A stretch of DNA of 64,000 nt from Anomaloglossus baeobatrachus (taxonomy: Eukaryota > Chordata > Amphibia > Anura > Aromobatidae). Positions 1-11,472 of this stretch are shown here, piece after piece. Each line of letters starts with the position of its first letter. Position 1 is the stretch's first letter. Under the pieces are notes generated by a model. That model did not search any database. It saw nothing but the letters and a program-made list of their open reading frames with translations, and was not told the origin of the DNA. The position numbers and the translations under genes are program-made. The DNA lies in contig NC_134364.1 in assembly GCF_048569485.1 (NCBI RefSeq), positions 129,619,089 to 129,683,088 on the forward strand, written 5' to 3'.

Positions 1-215
1 TATAGTGGTACCAGAGGGCTGTACACAGCACTGTCCTGCCACACATTTACCCGTATGTGTCCCCGGGCCAGAGTGACACATGACATGTATGACTGTTCTC
101 TGCAGGAGCCGGAGGGAAAGTCCTGAGCGGTTCCCAGAATATGGCGCCTGAGATAAGACTGTGCCGAACACCACCGTTCACACCCCCTGTACATCATCTA
201 GGGCGGGGGTCTCAA
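1..215 (+). repeat. Dispersed repeat, copy 1 (unclassified)
   Basis: This segment recurs, diverged, at about 26127-26390 in the same orientation. Shared blocks include GTGGTACCAGAG, CCCGTATGTGT, CGGGCCAGAGT, TCTCTGCAGGAG and TGAGATAAGACTGTGCCGAA. Neither copy has a convincing long reading frame or visible termini, so I cannot assign a family. The left edge is cut by the window. Between 215 and 340 I see nothing recognisable before the DIRS element. Confidence 0.7.
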
Positions 216-340
216 GCTCTGCTGTGTGTAAGGGCCGCATTTAGAATAATTATTTGGGTGGCTGCATTCTTTGCAGGACAAAGTGACATTTTTGTAAACC
301 CATATATTTTTTTTTTCTATACACCTTTAGAATCATTTTT

Positions 341-485
341 TCTTTGTCGCTCCATTGGGAGACCCAGACAATTGGGTGTATAGCTCATGCCTCCGGAGGC
401 CACACAAAGTATTACACTAAAAGTGTAAAGCCCCTCCCCTTCTGCCTATACACCCCCCCGTGCATCACGGGCTCCTCAGTTTTTA
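341..485. repeat. DIRS left inverted terminal repeat
   Basis: Starts TCTTTGTCGCTCCATTGGGA and matches the reverse complement of about 6199-6330 with very few differences. Inverted rather than direct termini separate DIRS elements from LTR retrotransposons. Strand transfer and circularisation use these repeats together with the internal complementary region (family knowledge). Confidence 0.9.
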
Positions 486-3400
486 TGCTTTGTGCGAAGG
501 AGGCTGACATCCACGCATAGCTCCACAGCTTGGTCAGCAGCAGCTGCTGACTAGGTCGGATGGAAGAAAAGAGGGCCCATAACAGGGCCCCCAGCATGCT
601 CCCTTCTCACCCCACTGTGTCGGCGGTGCTGTTAAGGTTGAGGTACCCATTGCGGGTACACAGGCAGGAGCCACATGCTGTTTTCCTTCCCCATCCCTTA
701 CTGGGCTCTGGGTGAAGTGGGATCCTAATCGGTCTCCAGGCACAGGGACCGTGCTCCCTCCGCAGCCCCTGGGAATCTGCTGGATAGGAGCCGGGTATCG
801 TCAGGGACAAGGCCCTGCTACTGTGAGGTACTCTGTGTCCCCGTGGGGACCGCGCATGGAGCGCTTGTGCCAGACACATTACAGCACTGCTGGGTGTGTT
901 AGTGCGCCGGGGACTACCGCGCATGGAGCGCTTGTGCCATACACATTGCAGCACTGCTGGGTGTGTTAGTGCGCCGGGGACTACCTTATTGCCGGCCGCG
1001 CTTATAACTTTAGTCCCCGGCTTCTGCGGCCTAGTGTCGTATATTCCCGCCCACAGGCCTGCCAGTCAGGGGAAGGGCGGGACGCTGCACAGATCGTCAG
1101 CGCTGAGGGCTGGAGCATACATTAGTATCCTCCTCCCTCCTCACTCTGTACACTAGGGCACTAGATTCCCACACTTTTCTTGGGCACGCCCACGGTCCCC
1201 TCCTCCCCACAGAACGCCGGCAGCCATTCCTGTCAGCGATTCAGACGCTGGAGAGGAGAGACAACACAGGGAGACCCAGGCAGGGAATCTGGTGATCACA
1301 CAACCGCTCTGAGCGGTCGGTAAGCAGCACCTGTGGTGCTGGCCCCACTGAGTACCGAAGTGTATATATATATATATATATATATAGGCTTATAGGCTAT
1401 ACATTTGCACTGTACGGTCGCTCTGTTGTTTTTTGGCTATATACCCTCCTGGATTGTTCTCAGAGGAGACAACAGCATGTCGTCCGCAAAAAGCAAGGGT
1501 GCCAAAGCACAGGCGTACTTTGCAGCCTGTACATCATGTGCGGCTATACTACCGGCAGGTTCCACTGACCCTCATTGTGTGCAATGCGCGGCCCCTGTGG
1601 CACTTACTCAGCCGGAGCCTCTGCTACAGGTGGCCCAGGTGGAACCACCTGCTACCACTGTCCAGGTGACAGGGACGGAGTTTGCAGCTTTTGCTGACAA
1701 ACTGTCTGAGAGTATGGATAAATGGTCTGCTAAAATACTAGAAGCCCTTCAGTCCAGACCGGTGACTCAGGCCCCGGGCACTGTTCAAGCTTTGACCCCT
1801 GGTCCCCCTCAATTGGAACAGCAAAGTGCCCCTGGGATGACCCATAGATCCCAGGGTGAGGTCTCTGACACGGACCGCAGTCCCAGACCGCCTAAGCGGG
1901 CGCGCTGGGAAATTCCCTCCACCTCATCACACTGTTCAGGGTCTCAGCAGGAGGACTCTTTGGAGGATGAAGCGGAGGTAACAGATCAGGATTCTGATCC
2001 TGAAGCCGCTCTCAACCTAGATACACCTGAAGGTGACGCCGTAGTGAATGACCTTATAGCAACCATCAATCAGGTGTTGGATATTTCTCCCCCAGCTCCT
2101 ACAATTGAGGAGTCAGCTTCTCAGGAGAAATTCCGTTTCAGGTTTCCCAAGCGTACATTGAATACGTTTCTGGATCACTCTGACTTCAGGGAGGCAGTCC
2201 AGAAAAACCGAGACTGTCCAGACAAGCGTTTTTCCAAGCGCCTTAAGGATACACGTTATCCCTTCCCCCCTGATGTTGTCAAGGGCTGGACTCAGTGTCC
2301 TAAGGTGGATCCTCCAATCTCCAGACTGGCGGCTAGATCCATAGTTGCAGTGGAAGATGGGGCTTCACTCAAAGATGCCACTGACAGATGGAACTATGGT
2401 TGAAATCCATCTATGAAGCTATCGGCGCGTCGTTTGCTCCAGCATTCGCAGCCGTATGGGCACTCCAAGCTATCTCAGCTTGTCAGGCGCAGATTAATGC
2501 AGTAACACGTACATCTGCCCCGCAAGTGGTGTCCTTAACCACTCAGGCGTCGGCGTTTGCGTCCTACGCCATTAATGCTATCCTGGACTCTGCGAGCCGT
2601 ACGGCGGTAGCATCCGCCAATTCGGTGGTAGTCCGCAGGGCCATGTGGCTACGTGAATGGAAGGCAGATTCTGCTTCCAAAAAGTTCTTAACCGGTTTGC
2701 CATTGTCTGGCGACCGCTTGTTTGGTGAGCGATTGGATGAAATCATTAAACAATCCAAGGGAAGGACTCATCCTTACCCCAGTCCAGACCAAACAGACCT
2801 CAACCACGGAAGGTACAATCGAGGTTTCGGTCTTTTCGGACCGCGGGCAGGTCTCAATTCTCCTCGTCCAAAAGGCCTCAGAAAGATCAGAGGAACTCCG
2901 ATTCATGGCGGTCTAAGTCACATCCTAAAAAGACCGCCGGAGGAACCGCTCCCAAAGCGGCCTCCTCATGACTTTCGGCCTCCTCAAACCGCATCCTCGG
3001 TCGGTGGCAGGCTCTCCCGCTTTTGCGACGCCTGGCTGCCACAGGTAAAAGACCGATGGGTGAGAGACATTCTATCTCACGGTTACAGGATAGAGTTCAG
3101 CTCTCGCCCTCCGACTCGTTTCTTCAGAACATCTCCGCCCCCCGAAAGAGCCGATGCTCTTCTGCAGGCGGTGGGCACTCTGAAGGCGGAGGAAGTGGTG
3201 ATCCCTGTTCCTCTTCAGCAACGGGGTCACGGTTTTTACTCCAACCTGTTCGTGGTGCCAAAAAAGGACGGATCCTTCCGTCCTGTTCTGGACCTAAAAC
3301 TGCTCAACAAGCATGTGAAAACCAGGCGGTTCCGAATGGAATCACTCCGCTCCGTCATCGCCTCAATGTCCCAAGGAGATTTCCTAGCATCAATCGACAT

Positions 3401-5949
3401 CAAAGATGCTTATCTCCACGTACCGATTGCACCAGAGCATCAGCGCTTCCTGCGTTTCGCCATAGGGGACGAACACCTTCAGTTCGTGGCACTGCCTTTT
3501 GGCCTGGCGACAGCCCCACGGGTCTTCACCAAGGTTATGGCAACAGTGGTGGCAATCCTACACTCTCAGGGACACTCGGTGATCCCTTACTTAGACGATC
3601 TACTTGTCAAGGCACCCTCTCAAGGGCATGCCAACACAGCCTGAACATTGCTCTGGAGACTCTCCAGAGTTTCGGGTGGATCATCAACTTTCCAAAGTCA
3701 CATCTGACACCGGCCCAATCACTGACATATCTTGGCATGGAGTTTCATACTCTCTCAGCGATAGTGAAGCTTCCGCTGAACAAACAGCGTTCACTACAGA
3801 CAGGGGTGCAATCTCTCCTTCAAGGCCAGTCACACCCCCTGAGGCGCCTCATGCACTTCCTAGGGAAGATGGTAGCAGCAATGGAGGCAGTTCCTTTTGC
3901 GCAGTTTCATCTGCGTCCACTTCAATGGGACATTCTCCGCAAATGGGACAGGAAGTCGACGTCCCTCGACAGGAACGTCTCCCTTTCTCGGGCAGCCAAG
4001 GCTTCCCTTCAGTGGTGGCTTCTCCCCACTTCTCTGTCGAAGGGGAAATCCTTCCTGCCCCCATCCTGGGCGGTGGTCACGACGGACGCGAGCCTGTCAG
4101 GGTGGGGAGCGGTTTTTCTCCACCACAGGGCTCAGGGTACTTGGACTCAGACAGAGTCCTCCCTTCAGATCAATGTTCTGGAGATAAGGGCAGTGTATCT
4201 TGCCCTAAAGGCGTTCCAGCCGTGGCTGGAAGGCAAACAGATCCGAATTCAGTCGGACAACTCCACAGCGGTGGCATACATCAACCACCAAGGCGGGACA
4301 CGCAGTCGGCAAGCCTTCCAGGAAGTCCGGCGGATTCTGCTGTGGGTGGAAGCCACAGCCTCCACCATATCCGCAGTTCACATCCCGGGCGTAGAAAACT
4401 GGGAAGCAGACTTTCTCAGTCGCCAGGGCATGGACGCAGGGGAATGGTCCCTTCACCCGGACGTGTTTCAGGAGATCTGTTGCCGCTGGGGCATGCCGGA
4501 CGTCGACCTAATGGCGTCCCGGCACAACAACAAGGTCCCGACATTCATGGCACGGTCTCAAGATCACAGAGCTCTGGCGGCAGACGCCTTAGTTCAGGAT
4601 TGGTCGCAGTTTCAACTCCCTTATGTGTTTCCTCCTCTGGCACTGTTGCCCAGAGTGTTACGCAAGATCAGGGCCGACTGCCGCCGCGCCATCCTCGTCG
4701 CTCCAGACTGGCCGAGGAGGTCGTGGTACCCGTATCTGTGGCATCTCACGGTCGGCCAACCGTGGGCACTACCAGACCGACCAGACTTGCTGTCTCAAGG
4801 GCCGTTTTTCCATCTGAATTCTGCGGCCCTCAACCTGACTGTGTGGCCATTGAGTCCTGGATCCTAGCGTCTTCAGGGTTATCTCAAGAGGTCATTGCCA
4901 CTATGAGACAGGCTAGGAAGCCAACGTCCGCCAAGATCTACCATAGGTCGTGGAAGATATTCCTGTCTTGGTGCTCTGCTCAGGGTTTTTCTCCCTGGCC
5001 ATTTACCTTGCCCACTTTTCTGTCCTTCCTTCAATCCGGATTGGAAAAGGGTTTGTCGCTCGGCTCCCTTATGGGACAAGTCTCTGCGCTCTCTGTGTTT
5101 TTTCAGAAGCGCCTAGCCAGACTTCCACAGGTACGCACGTTCCTGCAGGGGGTTTGTCACATCGTCCCTCCTTACAAGCGTCCGTTAGAACCCTGGGATC
5201 TGAACAGGGTGCTGATGGCTCTTCAGAAACCACCGTTCGAGCCAATGAGGGATATTTCTCTCTCACGCCTTTCGCAGAAGGTGGTCTTCCTAGTAGCAGT
5301 CACTTCACTTCGGAGAGTGTCTGAGCTAGCAGCATTGTCGTGCAAAGCCCCTTTCCTGGTGTTTCACCAGGACAAGGTGGTTCTGCGTCCGGTTCCGGAA
5401 TTTCTCCCTAAGGTGGTATCCCCCTTTCATCTCAATCAGGATATCTCCTTACCCTCTTTTTGTCCTCATCCAGTTCACCAATGTGAAAAGGATTTGCACT
5501 TGTTAGATCTGGTGAGAGCACTCAGATTCTACATTTCTCGTACGGCGCCCCTGCGCCGCTCGGATGCACTCTTTGTCCTTGTCGCTGGCCAGCGTAAAGG
5601 GTCACAAGCTTCCAAATCAACCCTGGCTCGGTGGATCAAGGAACCAATTCTCGAAGCTTATCGTTCCTCGGGGCTTCCGGTTCCCTCAGGGCTGAAGGCC
5701 CATTCTACCAGGGTCGTGGGAGCGTCCTGGGGCTTGCGGCACCAGGCTACGGCTCAGCAGGTGTGTCAGGCAGCTACCTGGTCGAGCCTGCACACTTTCA
5801 CGAAACACTATCAGGTGCATACCTATGCTTCGGCAGATGCCAGCCTAGGTAGGCGAGTCCTTCAGGCGGCGGTTGCCCACCTGTAGGACGGAGCCGTTTA
5901 CGGCTCTATTACGAGGTATTATTTTACCCACCCAGGAACTGCTTTTGGA

Positions 5950-6052
5950 CGTCCCAATTGTCTGGGTCTCCCAATGGAGCGACAAAGAAGAAGGGAATTT
6001 TGTTTACTTACCGTAAATTCCTTTTCTTCTAGCTCCAATTGGGAGACCCAGC
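5950..6052. repeat. DIRS internal complementary region
   Basis: The left half is complementary to the extreme left end of the element and the right half to the extreme right end, so this block can template joining of the two ends into a circle. Such a region next to the recombinase gene is characteristic of DIRS1-like elements. The near-perfect match to both ends suggests recent activity. Confidence 0.9.
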
Positions 6053-6372
6053 ACCCGCCCCTGTTCCCTTCGGGCTGTTGTTCTTTGTGTACACATGTTG
6101 TTCATGTTGAATGGTTTCAGTTCTCCGATATTCCTTCGGATTGAATTTACTTTAAACCAATTTATAATTTTTTCCTCCTTCTTGCTTTTGCACCAAAACT
6201 GAGGAGCCCGTGATGCACGGGGGGTGTATAGGCAGAAGGGGAGGGGCTTTACACTTTTAGTGTAATACTTTGTGTGGCCTCCGGAGGCATGAGCTATACA
6301 CCCAATTGTCTGGGTCTCCCAATTGGAGCTAGAAGAAAAGGAATTTACGGTAAGTAAACAAAATTCCCTTCT

Positions 6373-7044
6373 TTACATTTTTCATATTTTTTGTCATTCA
6401 TGGTATGGGTTATGGTACAGTTTTATAGCTTGAATCGTTATGGATATGGCAAGAAGATGCTCTTAATTTTAGTTAAAATATAAAGCATTTTTAATTAAAA
6501 AAAATCCTTTTTTATTTCTTTTTATCTTTTTACTTTTTTGTAACATCTTATCCCTTTTTGTAAGTAATATGGTTTTACAATTAGCACCATATAGTAATTT
6601 TGGCCAACATCTTGTGGATTTTTTTCCATGGGGTCACCATCCTGTAGTAATGTGCCAATCTTTGTCCCCATCCTGTAGTAATTTGCCCTCATATGCTGTT
6701 TTTCATGTACACATAAGATTATTCTCCCCTGTCCTCTGTTCCCTCTTCTCTGCTTCTTGCAGCACGTAGAACCCGTGACGATGGCGGCCTGTGTCCGCAG
6801 CAGTCAGCGATTTTATTTCATTTGAATAAGCCGCTGGACGGTGGGTGGCCGTTCCGTACCCTCAGTGCCTCAGCGAGTAGAGCTGCCCAGGCTCATTGCA
6901 ACTAAACGCTCATTTTCTCTCCCAGCAACCAGTCTAAGTGTTTTTACTTCACCCAAGCTGAAGCCCGGCTTTCACTTATTCTTATTATTTTTTATTTTTT
7001 TTTATTCGTTTAAGAATAACAGAAATACACCAGGTACAGAATAA
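6373..7044. other. AT-rich gap without recognised genes
   Basis: The stretch is AT-rich with several T runs. Short reading frames are present but none has recognisable motifs. I see no terminal repeats that would define an element. Confidence 0.5.
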
Positions 7045-7835
7045 GGCCCCTTTCTGACGTCAGTGTTTGAAGTACGTGTGACATCCGTTTTTAACACGGA
7101 TGCTACACGTACCCATGTTATTCTCTGGAGTTACTCACACGGTCGTGTTTTCACACGGACTGTGTGGTCCCGCACGCCGACACGGAGACATGTCTGTTTT
7201 TTCCCTGGCAGCACGGGTGTCACACAGATCACACACTGTGATCTTTGTGACATCCAGTGTGACACGTACCAGAGAAAACACGAGTTTTTGAAATAAAAAG
7301 ATTTTCTATATTCACCTGTATCCAGCACTGTTTTCTCCCGCTCATTATATTAATTGATTATTCACTGCACTGAGGACCTGGAAGCCGGAGCATCGTTGGG
7401 GACAGGTGAGTATTCAGCAAGCAAGCAGTGTATGTGCAGTGATGTCCAGGCGGTCATTGTTGTTCCCAATGAACTCTGATGAACCCGTGAAGTCACTGTG
7501 GTGACACCTGCTGTAGTGGGGGTGTCATCAGAGTTCATTGAGAACTCCAATAACCTCCTGGACGTCACTGCACACACACTGCTTGCTGGATACTCTCCTG
7601 TCACCAGCGATGCGGTGCTGTCATTGCAGTGTTCCGGCTTCCAGGTCCACAGTGCAGTGAATAATCAATTAATATAATGAGCAGGGGTCAGAAGCAGGAA
7701 ACAGCAGAGCCGAAGAAAACCGCACTGGATACAGGTGAATATAGAAAATCTTTTTATGTCAAAGACCCGTGTTTTCTCCGGTACGTGTCACACTGATGTC
7801 ACACGTATGACCATACTGATGTGTATGGCAGTGAT
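7045..7835. mobile_element. Foldback MITE with Harbinger-like GGCC termini
   Basis: The left end reads TAA then GGCCCCTTTCTGACGTCAG, close to the termini of the 4.2-kb element at 20865-25048. The interior is a large imperfect palindrome: about 7292-7530 folds back on about 7535-7770, including TTAATTGATTATTCACTGCA and its complement. The right terminus is not cleanly visible; the sequence passes into LINE near 7830. No coding capacity. It probably moved in trans. Confidence 0.75.
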
Positions 7836-8374
7836 TACCGGGCAGCTCCAGATCCTGTGGACAAAGTCCGCGGTTTCACCCATAACACCACGTGCACTCT
7901 GATGTCTCCCAGTGTCGCATCTTGAGTATTTTCAGTCAGGTAAGATACGCCTAGTGTATTATATAGATTTGGATCATTTGATTATTGATTGATGGGGAGA
8001 CCTTAGTTGCGGATTCCAAAACCTCCTCCCAGTCCTCCCCCTGAAGATTTGGAATCAAAAGCCCCCACTTTTCTTTAACTGCCAAAGGTTGGGACTCGCT
8101 CCCCATGGACAACAGGTATGTATACAAAGAGGAGATCATCCTTTTCGCACCCTGAGACCGGAGTATCCCTACTAAAGGAAAAGCCGATATTAGAGCCAGG
8201 GCTGTGAAGTCAAAGTCTGTGTTCATTTTGGTGGAGTTGGTATAAAATGAACCGACTCCGACTCCTAAAATATATAATAAATTGGGTCCAGTGTGCAATG
8301 CAGAATGCTGAATATTTTTTCATTTTTTAGTAAAGTTATGAAATGTCCTATAAATGTCTGTTCTATCCTGATCT

Positions 8375-8740
8375 AAGGCTACATTCACACTCAGCGTTTT
8401 TGCTGCATTTTTTGAGGATACGTTTTTCAGCTGCGAAAGCAGATCAGCTTTTTATAAAACCACATCACCTGAAAGGTTTCTGAGCTCATAGATAATGTTT
8501 TCAATAGCAAAAGCAAATTAGAAAAATGCCACAAACTGACTGCTCATTCTTTGTGAGGATCCGTTTTTGAGCCCAAAAACGGATCCTCACAAAACGATGT
8601 TTGAATATCGTATCTTGAAACCCATTGACTTTGCTGGGATGGCCAGAGTCACTGCATTTCACTGCAAAAACCGGATCTGCAAAAACGCTGTGTGTTTTTT
8701 GCTGTGCATCCTCAGGTATGTAGCCTGAGGATCTAGGCTT
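8375..8740. mobile_element. Possible MITE remnant inside the hAT
   Basis: Begins AAGGCTACATTCACACTCAG, a terminus style common to frog MITEs, and contains a short palindrome around 8563-8600 (GAGGATCCGTTTTTG and its complement). A matching right terminus is not clear, so boundaries are approximate. Confidence 0.4.
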
Positions 8741-8817
8741 TGTTTTAGCTAAGTCTGTGCTGCACTTGAGCACCAGTGAAGTTCCTCCTCTACAGGCGAG
8801 GGTAAAAAGTAACCACA

Positions 8818-8990
8818 CTCAGAAAGAAGGAAGGCCGCACTCATCTCAGAAAGAAGGAAGGCCGCACTCATCTCAGAAAGAAGGAAGGCCGCACTCATCT
8901 CAGAAAGAAGGAAGGCCGCACTCATCTCAGAAAGAAGGAAGGCCGCACTCATCTCAGAAAGAAGGAAGGCCGCACTCATCTCAGAATTGC
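8818..8990. repeat. 27-bp minisatellite, about six copies
   Basis: Tandem units of the form AAAGAAGGAAGGCCGCACTC plus ATCTCAG, essentially identical. The near identity points to very recent expansion. The repeat is open on both strands but I do not regard it as coding. Confidence 0.95.
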
Positions 8991-9441
8991 TAGAATGAAA
9001 AGTAGAACAAGATTAAGGTCATTACTTATTAAAGCAGATTTAAACTTTCAATAAACTGTGCATAACTCAATAGTCCAGTACACTGTGTCCTCTCTGTCTG
9101 CTTGATGCGTGTTTGTTTTTTCTTTGCGCTCGTGTACTTTTGGGAGGATAGCTTCTATACAATATACATACAATATACAGGAAAATACAGCAACAGGATT
9201 GATGAGGACTTATGTGAGGACTTGTATAGGTATAGAAGTTATTAGCTCTGTTATCAGTCCCTTCTCCCCTCTTCATAGACTGAAGCATCTGATGGGAAAC
9301 AATTAGTGAGCTGGACCTAAGAAAAGCCTGAGATTGGACATTCACAGTAAAGCTATCTAATGACATATGTTACACACTTTATACTTGTCATCTGTGCTAT
9401 TGATTTATGCAAAGTTTGTTTTATTTCTATCTAAAATTATA

Positions 9442-9799
9442 CAGTGGGGAAAATAAGTATTTGATCCACTGTCTATTCCCACCTACAAAGGATGGAGAGG
9501 TCTGAAATTTTTATCATAGGTAACTTCAACTGAGAAACCGAATCTACAGGAAACGTCCGACCTCTGTAATTGCAAACAAAGGTTTCTACCAAATATTAAG
9601 TTCTGTTTTTCTATTGTATCAAAGACGTATTTTTTCATGTAATAAAATGCAAATTATTTAAATCATACAATGGGATTTTCCTGGATTTTTTTTGATTTGT
9701 CTCTCACAGGTGAAGTGAACAATTACAAACCTCTCCATTCTTTCTAGGTGGGAAAACTTGCAAAATTGTCAGTGTATCAAATACTTATTTTCCCCACTG
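9442..9799. mobile_element. Tc1/mariner-derived MITE, 358 bp
   Basis: Inverted termini CAGTGGGGAAAATAAGTATT and its complement at 9780-9799 are flanked by TA at 9440-9441 and 9800-9801. It has no coding capacity. It lies inside the hAT element upstream of the BED-finger start, so it is younger than that element. Confidence 0.92.
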
Positions 9800-10330
9800 T
9801 ACATTGTTTCCTGTTCTTGCTGGAATTATAACATACATTATTTTTTATAGGACATAATTATTTTCAGTGACTTGATATGATTACAAAATGTCTAAGAAGC
9901 TCCCTATGAAGTCAGCGGTATCTGAGCATTTCACAGTGACTAAAGATGAAAAATATTTTGTGTGTCAATGTATGACAAGTGACCCAGATGAAAACAAATG
10001 CTGTGATGCCAAAATCAGTGCATGCTCAGGCAGTGATAAAAATGCTCCTACAAGAGCTTCCAATCTAAAAAGACATCGCAGCACTTCCACCCAGGAGTTT
10101 TCAAAGATTTGACTGAGAAAGATAACAGCAGCACCAAGAAATCAGTGCCCAGCACTTCCTGCCAAAGGTGGAGGAAAGAGCATCTCAAACATAATTAACA
10201 AGATATTTTGTAAGTGACAAAGTTACTGTAACAATGACAGCAGATATGTTTAAAAGACCGCTCATACAGCTTGTTGTGAAGGACGGTGTACCATTATCAT
10301 TATTTGCACAACCAGCTTTTACAGCTCTTA

Positions 10331-10891
10331 GGCGGGCTTTACACGTTGCGACATCGGTAATGATATATCGTCAGGGTCACGTCGTTAGTGACGCACATCC
10401 GGCGCCGTTACCGACATCGCATCGTGTAAACCCTAGGAGTGACGATGACCGATCGCAAAATCGTTGATCGGTGACACGTCGCTCCTTTTCATAAGATCGC
10501 TGCTGCTGCCGGTACGATGTTGTTTGTCGTTCCTGCAGCACCACACATCGCTGTGTATGACACCGCAGGAATGACAAACATCTCCTTACCTGCCTCCACC
10601 GACAATGCAGGAGGAAGGAGGTGGGTGGGATGTTATGTCCCGCTCATCTCCGCCCCTCCGCTTCTATTGGCCGGCCGCTTAGTGACGTCGCTGTGACGCC
10701 GAACGCACCTCACCCTTGAAGGAGATATTGTTCGGCGGTCACAGCAACGTCGCCGACCAGGTATGTGCGTGTTAAGCTGCCGTAGCGATAATGTTCGCTA
10801 TGGCAGCAATCACCACATATCGCATGTGCGACGGGGGCGGGTGCTATCACGCTCGACATTGCTAGTGATGTCGCAGCGTGTAAAGCCCGCC
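10331..10891 (+). mobile_element. Harbinger-like MITE family A, copy 1
   Basis: Inverted termini GGCGGGCTTTACACG, 561 bp, TSD TTA at 10328-10330 and 10892-10894. A TWA trinucleotide TSD is the signature of PIF/Harbinger transposition. Internal landmarks shared with the other copies: GACGCACATCCGGCG near the left end, a block around CCGCTTCTATTGGCC, and AGCTGCCGTAGCGATAATGTTC. No coding capacity. Confidence 0.92.
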
Positions 10892-11472
10892 TTAATGGAA
10901 AAATGGCCCGTAAATTTGGTGTTTATCTGGAAAGAGAAAGTATTAGAAAATTAGTGATTGAAGAAGCCCTTAAACAAAACGATCTTAAAAAGACTCTCAA
11001 AAGACGCTTCATGTTTCTTAAAATGGATGCCTGCACACGTCATAGAGTGAACTATTTGCCATCAATGTTCGATATGTTTGTGGCAACAAAGAAATTGTTA
11101 CCAAGGCACTGACTAAAAGATACTAAAGCTCATCACAGCAGCCAGTTTCTCCAGGCCTTAGAGGAAAAAGTTCTGCAAGATTACGAACTCAAAAGAACAG
11201 GTTCTTGCTATTGTAACGGACAATGATTCAAACATAAGTACAATTAAACTGATGAATGAGAATAATGGACAACAGCTAGAAGAAAATTTAGAATTCAGTA
11301 TGTGTGAGATGGAGCCACAGCGCTGCTCATGTAACTGAGGAACAAACAGATATTACAACAGAAGAACAGCAAAATGATACTTTAAAATTAGATGTGTTTG
11401 TTGAAGCTCCTTCAAAACACTTTGATATTCATCACATGCGCTGTGTTGTGCACACGCTGCAGCTGGCAATAA

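Larger units (their letters stand above)
341..6372 (+). mobile_element. DIRS-type tyrosine-recombinase retroelement, looks nearly whole
   Basis: The first 36 bases (341-376) reappear exactly as their reverse complement at 5953-5988. The last stretch (about 6310-6372) reappears as its reverse complement at about 5988-6050. Together these form the internal complementary region diagnostic of DIRS elements. The two ends are also inverted repeats of each other (about 345-485 and 6199-6330) and almost identical, which suggests a young insertion. Parts in order: a gag-like region with a Cys-rich N-terminus (about 1474-2403), reverse transcriptase with a YLDD-type active site, RNase H (VVTTDASLSGWG), and a tyrosine recombinase (about 4850-5886) with an LRRVSELA block and a C-terminal HSTR box. 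DIRS coding regions normally overlap in different frames, as here. A short TA microsatellite lies at 1363-1386. At most a few breaks; it may be whole. Confidence 0.93.
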
